Source: an uncultured Eubacteriales bacterium
GTDB lineage: Bacteria > Bacillota > Clostridia > Oscillospirales > CAG-272
DNA length: 19,018 nt
Direction: 5' to 3'
Assembly (NCBI GenBank): GCA_905201895.1
Contig: CAJKPX010000039.1
Coordinates: 1-19,018, forward strand
Shown here: one piece after another, positions 1-5,683 of the stretch
Position numbering within the stretch: position 1 is the stretch's first letter
Layout of the letters: every line of letters starts with the position of its first letter
Translations under genes and position numbers: made by a program
Notes under the pieces: model-generated
The model's input: the letters and a program-made list of their open reading frames with translations, nothing else
Database searches by the model: none
What the model was told of the DNA's origin: nothing

Positions 1-16
1 GTGGAGTGAGGATTTC

Positions 17-33
17 ATCGTGCAACGCACGAT
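17..33. repeat. Short perfect hairpin at the left edge
   Basis: ATCGTGC and GCACGAT form a perfect 7-base-pair inverted repeat around the loop AAC. It is flanked by a direct repeat, GATTTCAT, at 11-18 and 31-38. It lies just upstream of the first promoter block and may be the tail of a repeat unit cut by the window edge. No gene is seen in 1-54. Confidence 0.5.
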
Positions 34-54
34 TTCATTCTTTTCGGGTCTGTA

Positions 55-106
55 GACAGATTCGAACCGGCGAAATGTTGAATTGTTTACAAAATTGTGG
101 TAAAAT
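55..106 (+). repeat. Promoter-bearing repeat, copy 1
   Basis: This block matches the one at 581-630. Both begin with GACAGATT, one base (C or T), then GAACC, and both end in the same GTTTACAAAATTGTGG stretch followed by a -10 box. The middle differs in sequence and by two bases in length. It supplies the promoter for the small membrane-protein gene. Because the genes behind the two copies are unrelated, the similarity is in the flank rather than a duplicated gene. Confidence 0.7.
78..106 (+). promoter_or_regulatory. Sigma-A-type promoter of the 108-residue membrane protein
   Basis: TTGAAT (78-83) is followed by a 17-base spacer and TAAAAT (101-106). The predicted start of transcription is near 113, leaving a very short leader that is essentially the ribosome site AGGAG at 118-122. 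The spacer shares most of its sequence with the promoter at 602-630. Confidence 0.65.
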
Positions 107-131
107 AAAGGGAAGAAAGGAGATGATCTAT

Positions 132-458
132 ATGAAATTATTTAAAATGGGAACAATATTACAACTAATTTACTGCTTTTGTTGTTTGTTAGTTGTGATA
201 TGTATGCCTTTGTACACTGCATTTTATACGACAACATTCGGAGAAATATGCTTTAGAATAGGAGCGATTCTTACTTTAGGTTCTACATTTAACCCAATGG
301 CTCTAATTGGAACAATCATCAATTTTATTGCATGCTTTTCCTCCGATTTAAAAAAATCAAAGAAAATTTTAATATGGACGATTATTTCTCCTGCTTTGAT
401 AGTGCTATTTTGGGTTTTAGCTGTATGCTTCTTTGTTCACCACAGTGGCGGTGTTTAA
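132..458 (+). CDS. Small membrane protein of unknown function, 108 aa
   Basis: I do not recognise the family. The protein is almost wholly hydrophobic, with about three membrane segments (roughly residues 8-30, 40-66 and 80-103), a lysine-rich stretch (DLKKSKK) between the second and third, and a short His-His-Ser-Gly-Gly-Val tail. I chose the ATG at 132 because AGGAG at 118-122 sits 9 bases ahead of it. The ATG at 123 abuts the ribosome site, and the open frame continuing back to base 6 runs through the promoter. The gene is AT-rich and uses TTA and CTA codons freely, unlike the big operon. It is framed by repeats shared with the next gene, suggesting an acquired single-gene unit. Confidence 0.7.
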   Translation: MKLFKMGTILQLIYCFCCLLVVICMPLYTAFYTTTFGEICFRIGAILTLGSTFNPMALIGTIINFIACFSSDLKKSKKILIWTIISPALIVLFWVLAVCFFVHHSGGV

Positions 459-461
459 TAT

Positions 462-526
462 ACATAGACTTCGTTGCAAGCATGGCGTTAAAAGTCCGGT
501 AGAACGCGGAACCTTTTAACTCCCAT
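462..526 (+). repeat. 65-base hairpin repeat, copy 1
   Basis: The repeat starts ACATAGACTTCGTTGCAAGC and ends CCCAT, beginning 3 bases after the stop codon of the upstream gene. It matches 1133-1197 at 61 of 65 positions. GTTAAAAG (487-494) pairs with CTTTTAAC (513-520), extended by two GC pairs after one mismatch. Weaker similarity to the other copy continues to about 556. It lacks a clear U-tract, so it may be a 3' stabiliser or recombination site rather than an ordinary terminator. No gene is seen in 459-681. Confidence 0.8.
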
Positions 527-580
527 CATCGCCAAGGGGGTAATGTGCCTCTGCCACGCCATAGATGCGAAGGCATTTTG

Positions 581-630
581 GACAGATTTGAACCACCACA
601 CTTGAAATGTTTACAAAATTGTGGTATAAT
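581..630 (+). repeat. Promoter-bearing repeat, copy 2
   Basis: This is the second copy of the block at 55-106 (see there). It carries the promoter for the small lipoprotein gene. It starts about 25 bases after similarity between the two hairpin repeats fades, so unit 2 follows unit 1 almost directly. Confidence 0.7.
602..630 (+). promoter_or_regulatory. Strong sigma-A-type promoter of the lipoprotein gene
   Basis: TTGAAA (602-607), a 17-base spacer and a consensus TATAAT (625-630). The expected transcript starts near 637, giving a leader of about 45 bases before the ATG at 682. Confidence 0.8.
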
Positions 631-681
631 GAAGAAAAAGAAGGCGATATCGCCTACAAACACGGCGAAGGAGAATTCAAA

Positions 682-1125
682 ATGAAAAAGTTCTTGTTTG
701 TTTTGTCACTAACTTTAACTGTTACATTATTGTTTGTTTCATGCTCTACGACCTTTGATGGATACAGCTATAACATTGATGATGCAAGAAAGAATGAATC
801 ATCTTTCTATGAAGACTATGATTATTTCTTCACAACTGAAAGCGAGGGATATTTCATTGATTTTCTGATTTGCGGCAAGCAACTCCGTATTGTAAAATTT
901 GATACGAAAGAGCAAAACAAAAATACATTGTATCAAATAAAGAGCAAAGCGACATTTTTAATTGACGAAGCCCTATTAGATGATACTTGGACAAAAACAG
1001 GATCATTTCCGTTTCAAGTTGAATGGCGAATTATAGAAAAAGATAGCGAAACAACAAAAGGTCTTGAATTTATATACAATAACACAACCTATATGTTGCA
1101 ATATCGCATTGATCAGAGTAAATAA
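682..1125 (+). CDS. Small lipoprotein of unknown function, 147 aa
   Basis: The start at 682 has AAGGAG at 668-673, 8 bases upstream. The N-terminus is a lipoprotein signal: two lysines, a hydrophobic stretch, then LFVSC, so Cys20 should be lipidated and the protein displayed on the outer face of the membrane. The mature part is small, acidic and aromatic-rich, followed by a predicted beta-rich half (about residues 60-147). I recognise no domain. The frame remains open back to 607, but that would bury the signal peptide and overlap the promoter. Base and codon use (TTA, CTA, TCA present, low GC) resembles the preceding gene and differs from the operon at 3475-17306. It is the second cargo of a repeat-framed pair. 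Confidence 0.75.
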   Translation: MKKFLFVLSLTLTVTLLFVSCSTTFDGYSYNIDDARKNESSFYEDYDYFFTTESEGYFIDFLICGKQLRIVKFDTKEQNKNTLYQIKSKATFLIDEALLDDTWTKTGSFPFQVEWRIIEKDSETTKGLEFIYNNTTYMLQYRIDQSK

Positions 1126-1132
1126 TTTTTTT

Positions 1133-1197
1133 ACATAGGCTTCGTTGCAAGCATGGCGTTAAAAGTCCGGCAGAACGCGGAATCTTTTAACGCCCAT
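1133..1197 (+). repeat. 65-base hairpin repeat, copy 2
   Basis: GGCGTTAAAAG (1155-1165) and CTTTTAACGCC (1184-1194) form a perfect 11-base-pair stem, with TCCG/CGGA able to pair inside the 18-base loop. It differs from copy 1 (462-526) at four positions, one of which restores a stem pair lost in copy 1. It begins 7 bases after the lipoprotein stop codon. Partial similarity runs on to about 1226. Confidence 0.8.
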
Positions 1198-1259
1198 ACA
1201 CGCCCGAGGGGCATTGTACCCTCTGCAAAATCTGTGTGCATCTAAATCAGCCACACGAC

Positions 1260-1301
1260 ACAAAAATGCAGATCAGCACCCGTGCTGATCTGCATTTTTG
1301 T
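1260..1301. terminator. Strong bidirectional intrinsic terminator
   Basis: A perfect 19-base-pair inverted repeat (1260-1278 with 1283-1301) surrounds the loop CCCG. The stem is AT-rich at its base (ACAAAAATGC) and gives runs of T on both strands (ATTTTTG on the plus strand). It separates the two repeat-framed genes from the regulator gene to the right. Confidence 0.85.
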
Positions 1302-1319
1302 TTGTGCGTTCCCCTCGAA

Positions 1320-1357
1320 AAAACGGATAAAAGTGCCGTTTTCACCTAACAGGTGAA
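1320..1357. promoter_or_regulatory. Two adjoining inverted repeats upstream of the regulator gene
   Basis: AAAACGG (1320-1326) pairs with CCGTTTT (1336-1342) around 9 bases. TTCACCT (1341-1347) is mirrored by AGGTGAA (1351-1357) around AAC. The second ends 20 bases before the -35 box of the XRE gene. XRE-family regulators commonly bind short palindromes near their own promoter, so an operator is plausible; binding is inferred only. Confidence 0.45.
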
Positions 1358-1377
1358 TGACCGTGAAAAATGCGTTA

Positions 1378-1405
1378 TTGTTTTTTTCGTTTTCAGTGGT
1401 ATAAT
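1378..1405 (+). promoter_or_regulatory. Promoter of the XRE regulator gene
   Basis: TTGTTT (1378-1383), a 16-base spacer and a consensus TATAAT (1400-1405). Transcription should start near 1412, about 40 bases before the chosen ATG. Confidence 0.65.
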
Positions 1406-1451
1406 AATAGTAACAGGCGCCTGAAACATGAAACGGAGGAATAATCTACAT

Positions 1452-2495
1452 ATGGAAATCGGAAATAAAATCAAGCAGCTACGGCAAAAGGTCGGAGCAA
1501 CGCAGGAGCAGCTCGGAGAAAAGCTTGGCATTAGTGCACAATCCGTGTCAAAATGGGAAACAGGCATTACAATGCCCGATATCTCTCTGTTACCGCTTTT
1601 ATCAAGTGAGCTTGGTGTTACCATTGACGAGCTTTTTGATTTGACAACAGACCAAAAGCTGAAACGGATCGAAAAAAGAATGGACGTGGAAGAAGAACTG
1701 CCTGACAGTATTTTTCATGACTATGAAGTCTTTTTGAAAACGCAGCTTGACGAATCTGCCGACAGAAGAAAAATCTTATCCTTTCTCGCAAGCCTCTATC
1801 ACCATCGTGCGGAGTCGGATTTGCGGAAGGTAAGCAGATACGCTCGCGAAGCAATCCTGATGACTCCCGAAAACAAGGAATGTCAATGGATGCTTCAAAA
1901 GGCAGATGGGGCAAATATCTGGGATTGGAATTTGTCGAATCATGCAGACGTCATTGAGTTTTTCAAAAAGGTCATCGAAAGCGACACCGTTACTCCCAAA
2001 ACACCCCTGCCCTATTATTATATCATAGACAATCTGATTGCCGATCACCGAACCAAAGAAGCCGCAGAATATTTGCATAGGTGTCAGGAGTTACCCGCAC
2101 ATCGACCGTTTTTGATCCCTATTTACAAAGCACACATCGCTCTCGCTGAATATGACGAAAGGAAAGCCGACAGCATTATAGAATCCGCCCTGTCAGAATT
2201 TTCAGATCATCCGGGCTTTTTGTTTGAAACGGCACAGTATTACGCCTGCAAGTGTGAATACGAAAAGGCAATCGAGTATTATGAGCGCTCTTGGAAGATG
2301 CAAGAGGATCAAAAGCCTCGCTTTACAGATGCTTTAGAGGGCATTGCAACAATATATGAAATTATGCACAAATACGATAAAGCAATTGAAACCTACGACA
2401 GATTGATCGCTTGCATCAAGGGAGAATGGGGGTATCAGGACGGTGACGCCGCCGTGATATTCGCAGAACGCAAGAAGAACAAGTTGATCCGATAA
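1452..2495 (+). CDS. XRE-family transcriptional regulator with TPR-like C-terminal region, 347 aa
   Basis: Residues about 4-58 are a classic Cro/C1-type helix-turn-helix: a TQEQLGEKLGIS helix pair, then the recognition helix with SVSKWETG, and PDISLLPLLSSELGVTIDELF closing the domain. The rest is helical and ends in TPR-like repeats (YEKAIEYYERSW near 270-284, YDKAIETYDRLI near 308-322). TPR-tailed XRE proteins include peptide-responsive RRNPP regulators, but many others have no known ligand, and no peptide gene is evident nearby. CGGAGGA at 1434-1440 selects the ATG at 1452; the in-frame ATG at 1428 lies ahead of that ribosome site. The gene is convergent with the next one, with 45 bases between and no clear terminator there. 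Confidence 0.85.
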   Translation: MEIGNKIKQLRQKVGATQEQLGEKLGISAQSVSKWETGITMPDISLLPLLSSELGVTIDELFDLTTDQKLKRIEKRMDVEEELPDSIFHDYEVFLKTQLDESADRRKILSFLASLYHHRAESDLRKVSRYAREAILMTPENKECQWMLQKADGANIWDWNLSNHADVIEFFKKVIESDTVTPKTPLPYYYIIDNLIADHRTKEAAEYLHRCQELPAHRPFLIPIYKAHIALAEYDERKADSIIESALSEFSDHPGFLFETAQYYACKCEYEKAIEYYERSWKMQEDQKPRFTDALEGIATIYEIMHKYDKAIETYDRLIACIKGEWGYQDGDAAVIFAERKKNKLIR

Positions 2496-2540
2496 CATTC
2501 ACGTTTCATTGTCTGTACTCCACCGCGCAGACCGCCCCGA

Positions 2541-3236
2541 TCACATCTGAAAGTATTTCTCGAGCTTCAGTCCGTTCTTGAAAACGAACAGTCGCTCGAG
2601 CAGAGCCGAGATGCGTCCAATGAGAAAACCATTGATCAGAGCACAAAGAACGGTCCCTATTCCAACGCCGCGAAACACGCCAAAGCCAAAAAAGGCAAAG
2701 GACAAAACGATCGCGAGCAGCGTGCTTGTGCAGTCGTAAATAGTCTTGACCTTGTTGACGTTGATTGAGAAGCGCTGTGAAAATTCCTTGACGATCAGCT
2801 CGTATGCCTCGGGCGAGATGTAGGTGTGGAAAAAGAGTGAGACCGCGAGCGAGCACAGGACCGTTCCGATCGAGAACCACACGATCCGCAGCACGATCCC
2901 CTCGGTTGGAAAGGATGACAGCAGCAGGATCGCCCCGTCGAGGACGAGCCCGTAAAGGATCGCCGTGACAAAAGAAAACAGATAGGAAAGCTTAAAGCGG
3001 CGCATCACAAGCGCGATGACCAGGATCAGGACCGCCTGCACACAGTATTCGGCAACACCGAACGAAAACCACGGCAGAAATTGCGACACCTGCAGGTGGA
3101 GGATGTAGGTCGGGGCAACCACCATCGACATGCCAAATCCTGCCAGCTCGGTGAATGCCGCGCCAAACGCCATAATCGCGAGCCCCAAGAGATAGGAAAG
3201 CTCGGTGTAAAAGATCGGTTTCTTCGTTATTTCCAT
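2541..3236 (-). CDS. YczE/DUF6198-like integral membrane protein, 231 aa
   Basis: The protein has about five membrane segments: roughly residues 12-42, 52-78, 83-107, 114-137 and 167-210. The pattern (YLLGLAIMAFGAAF near the start, a PWFSFG motif, a YGLVLDG motif, a second glycine-rich half GVFRGVGIGTVLCALINGFLIGR-like) matches what I know of the DUF6198/YczE/YitT-like family, whose function is not established. ATG at 3234-3236 is preceded by GAGGTGG (3247-3241). It has its own promoter at 3309-3337 and a hairpin leader, so it is not part of the sugar operon, which ends at the palindrome around 3440. Confidence 0.75.
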   Translation of the reverse strand: MEITKKPIFYTELSYLLGLAIMAFGAAFTELAGFGMSMVVAPTYILHLQVSQFLPWFSFGVAEYCVQAVLILVIALVMRRFKLSYLFSFVTAILYGLVLDGAILLLSSFPTEGIVLRIVWFSIGTVLCSLAVSLFFHTYISPEAYELIVKEFSQRFSINVNKVKTIYDCTSTLLAIVLSFAFFGFGVFRGVGIGTVLCALINGFLIGRISALLERLFVFKNGLKLEKYFQM

Positions 3237-3247
3237 TTTACCACCTC

Positions 3248-3304
3248 AAAAAAAGACAAAAAGAACCCAAAACGTTTGATACAGAAACGCTCAAAGTTCT
3301 TTTT
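3248..3304 (-). promoter_or_regulatory. Terminator-like hairpin in the leader of the YczE-like gene
   Basis: On the minus strand, AAAAAGAAC (3304-3296) pairs with GTTCTTTTT (3266-3258). Pairing continues inward in register through G-U pairs and one mismatch to GCGTTT/AAACGT, closing a 7-base loop at 3278-3284. A run of seven T (3254-3248) follows and abuts the ribosome site. This has the layout of a transcription attenuator. The hairpin begins almost at the predicted transcript start, so a 5' stabiliser is an alternative. Confidence 0.55.
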
Positions 3305-3308
3305 CTAA

Positions 3309-3337
3309 ATTATACCATAATGCGACAGAAAATGCAA
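3309..3337 (-). promoter_or_regulatory. Promoter of the YczE-like gene
   Basis: Read on the minus strand: TTGCAT (3337-3332), 17 bases, then a consensus TATAAT (3314-3309). Predicted transcript start is near 3302. The rest of 3338-3425 shows nothing I can name. Confidence 0.75.
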
Positions 3338-3425
3338 GAGGTAAATTGTCGTTTTCGGTGGGAATACACGAGAAAAACAGCGATACCGTTCACAACAATT
3401 ACAGAATGATATAGTATTGAAAAAT

Positions 3426-3451
3426 GTGGCTACCGCAATTGCGGTAGCCAC
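3426..3451. terminator. Perfect 26-base palindromic terminator of the sugar operon
   Basis: GTGGCTACCGCAA is followed directly by its exact reverse complement. On the minus strand it lies 23 bases past the stop codon of the last permease and is followed by ATTTTT. On the plus strand it is followed by TTGTTTTTT, so it can work both ways. It closes the seven-gene operon. Confidence 0.85.
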
Positions 3452-3474
3452 TTGTTTTTTGGATATTTCGCAAA

Positions 3475-4662
3475 TTAGTTTGCGATACCCGAGTGCTCGA
3501 TACCTTGAACCAGGAATCTCTGGAAGAAGGCATAGAGAATCACGAGAGGCAGAATGATCAACAAGCCGCAGGTGTTGCGGATCGCCGATTCATAGAGTGC
3601 CTTACCTGCATAATCCATTCTCAACGAGGACGGAATATCAATAAACTTGACAAGCAGGTCGGGGCTCGTGGTGGTGTTGAGGAACTTCATGGTGTAGAAG
3701 TCGTCGGTCCACTGCCAGCAGAATGCAAACAGGAACACGGTGATCATCATGGGCACCGACAGAGGCAGAATGATCTGCAGGAAGGTGCGGAAGGTACCCG
3801 AACCGTCCATGTATGCAGATTCCTCAAGCTCATCCGGAATACCGCGGAAGAACTGACGCAGCATGAAGATGTAGAGTCCGTTCTTGAATGCAAGACCCGT
3901 GATCGAAAGCAGAATGAACGGGAAATAGGTTCCGTGCAGGTTGATACCGTTTTGGGTAACTTCCATCTGAACCTTGTATTTCTGTACGCCACCTGCTGTC
4001 AGATATTCACCCCACTTGAAATCGGGAGGCAGAATATCCAGGCTCTCAAAGAAGGACGAAACGCCTTCACCAAGCTCCTTAATATTCCAACCAAAGATCT
4101 CAATTCCGCCGCCCTTGAGCAGACGAACGATGCCGAGAATATCGAAGTTACGGAAATTCAGGAACATCGCAAGCTCGAGCGTTTGGTGAGGAATGATCAT
4201 GGTGAGCATAACCAGCAGGAAGATCAGGTTTCTGAACTTAAACTTGAACTTTGCAAAACCGTAGCCGATCAAGCAGCAAACGAAGGTTTGCAGGATGGCG
4301 CAGGTGAAGGAAAGCGTGAAGGTGTTCATGAAAGCTTCCCAATAGCCCAGCTCGTTGACTACCGCGCGGTAAATATCAAACGTGGGGTTTTTGGGGATCA
4401 GTCGAACCGTAACGTCAACGAAATCCTCGGGAGACATGAACGAGCCTGCAACCTTTGCAATGAACGGAAACAGCACGATGTAGGAAATACCGATCATCAG
4501 CACCATGCGGAAGATCCACAGAACAACGCGAGAGAGGAAATAGAAGTTGAGGAACTTCGCCTTCAGTCTGTCTTTGAGCGGACTGCGGTCAAAATCAACG
4601 CGAATTTTGTTTTTCGATTCCCGTTTGACAACGGGCTTTTTATCAATGTTTTGAGCGTTCAT
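3475..4662 (-). CDS. Carbohydrate ABC transporter permease, MalG type, enlarged outer loop, 395 aa
   Basis: This is one half of a membrane channel for ABC sugar import. It has six predicted membrane segments after a charged N-terminal tail of about 45 residues. The cytoplasmic EAA loop that docks the ATPase is near residues 276-305 (EESAYMDGSG, then ILPLSVP). MalG-type permeases are usually about 275-300 residues; this one is about 100 longer, owing to the N-tail and an insert at about residues 180-245 between segments 3 and 4. By the EAA-loop topology the insert faces outside. GGAGGG lies 6 bases before the ATG. It follows its MalF partner by 15 bases and is the last gene of the operon. Confidence 0.9.
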   Translation of the reverse strand: MNAQNIDKKPVVKRESKNKIRVDFDRSPLKDRLKAKFLNFYFLSRVVLWIFRMVLMIGISYIVLFPFIAKVAGSFMSPEDFVDVTVRLIPKNPTFDIYRAVVNELGYWEAFMNTFTLSFTCAILQTFVCCLIGYGFAKFKFKFRNLIFLLVMLTMIIPHQTLELAMFLNFRNFDILGIVRLLKGGGIEIFGWNIKELGEGVSSFFESLDILPPDFKWGEYLTAGGVQKYKVQMEVTQNGINLHGTYFPFILLSITGLAFKNGLYIFMLRQFFRGIPDELEESAYMDGSGTFRTFLQIILPLSVPMMITVFLFAFCWQWTDDFYTMKFLNTTTSPDLLVKFIDIPSSLRMDYAGKALYESAIRNTCGLLIILPLVILYAFFQRFLVQGIEHSGIAN

Positions 4663-4677
4663 CTTATTCCCTCCTTC

Positions 4678-5664
4678 TTAATCATTCTTGCGTTGGTAGA
4701 ATACAAACGCAGAGAGTACCGATGCGAGAACCGCTACGATGAGGATAACGATCAGGAAGTAAATCCACGACATTGCCGAGCTGATAACGTCACCGCCCGC
4801 AGATGCGTAAACACCCGAAATATACTTCATCACAACGTTGCTGTCGGTGGTGAACGAGTCGATAATCGTGTAGACACCGTTTACCAGAATCATCGGGCTG
4901 ACCATCGGGAAGGTGATCTTCCAGAAGGTTTCCCATGCGGTTGCGCCGTCAATCTTACACGACTCGTAAATTGCGGGAGAGATCGACTGCAGGCCTGCCA
5001 GGAAGATCAGCATCTGTACGCCCGCGCGGTTTACAATATTATAAATATTGTTGATTGCCTGGGCAACGTAGTCAACGAGCTCGGTACCGATCTTCATGTT
5101 TGCAAACAGTTTTTGCAGGTCCATCGAGGAGATCAGGTCGGATGCGGTGCTCTGTCCTGCACCCGTGTTGTCACCCGTATCCTGCATGTTGTCGGTTGTG
5201 ATATCCATTGCGGCAATGCTCTCCATGATACCCGTGGAAAGAACAACGGGGATGAAGAAGATTGCGCGGAACAATCCTCTGCCCGCTGCCTTCTGGTTGA
5301 GCATAACAGCCATGAAGAGCGAGAAGATCAGGATTGCGGGAATATCAAACGCCAGCTGTTGGAGACCCGAAACAAGCGTTTGTGCAAATGCAGAACCATA
5401 CTTGCCGAACAGTGCCTCGGAATAGTTCTCCCATCCGACGAACACCTCCACCGTTTGTCCGCCGACGCTGCCGGCTTCCAATTGATGGAAGCTCAGCACG
5501 ACGGAATCAACCAGCATCGGCAGATAGATCAGAACGAATCCGATCAGGAAAGGCAGGATGAAGAACCAACCTGCGCGCGCCTTGCGGCGGTCGAGGGAGA
5601 CAATCTTTCTCTTTTTCGGTCTTTTTTCAACCGATCCAGATCCCATATTCAAATCCTTTGTCAT
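4678..5664 (-). CDS. Carbohydrate ABC transporter permease, MalF type, with outer-loop insert, 328 aa
   Basis: The partner of the MalG-type permease just downstream. A basic N-terminus (EKRPKKRK) precedes the first segment (about 32-54). The EAA loop is near 232-260 (YESCKIDGA, then TFPMVSP). Between segments 3 and 4, about residues 150-205, lies a hydrophilic Asp/Asn/Thr/Gly/Ser-rich stretch not normal for the family and predicted to be outside the cell. The start has GGAGG 11 bases upstream. A nearer ATG directly behind the ribosome site is in another frame. The start lies 19 bases past the stop of the DUF5696-type gene, so the two are probably co-translated. Confidence 0.9.
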   Translation of the reverse strand: MTKDLNMGSGSVEKRPKKRKIVSLDRRKARAGWFFILPFLIGFVLIYLPMLVDSVVLSFHQLEAGSVGGQTVEVFVGWENYSEALFGKYGSAFAQTLVSGLQQLAFDIPAILIFSLFMAVMLNQKAAGRGLFRAIFFIPVVLSTGIMESIAAMDITTDNMQDTGDNTGAGQSTASDLISSMDLQKLFANMKIGTELVDYVAQAINNIYNIVNRAGVQMLIFLAGLQSISPAIYESCKIDGATAWETFWKITFPMVSPMILVNGVYTIIDSFTTDSNVVMKYISGVYASAGGDVISSAMSWIYFLIVILIVAVLASVLSAFVFYQRKND

Positions 5665-5683
5665 GAGAATTCATACCTCCCTT

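Noticed and set aside
58..70. A tRNA T-arm remnant on the minus strand (GGTTCGAATC)
   Set aside because: The flanking five bases on each side do not pair, there is no acceptor or anticodon stem, and no CCA end.
487..520. The hairpin repeats as integron attC sites
   Set aside because: The arms read GTTAAAAG then CTTTTAAC, the reverse of the attC order (RYYYAAC first, GTTRRRY last), each unit carries its own promoter, and no integrase is seen.
1428..1451. Start of the XRE gene at the ATG at 1428
   Set aside because: The ribosome site CGGAGGA lies after it and points to the ATG at 1452, where the helix-turn-helix domain begins.
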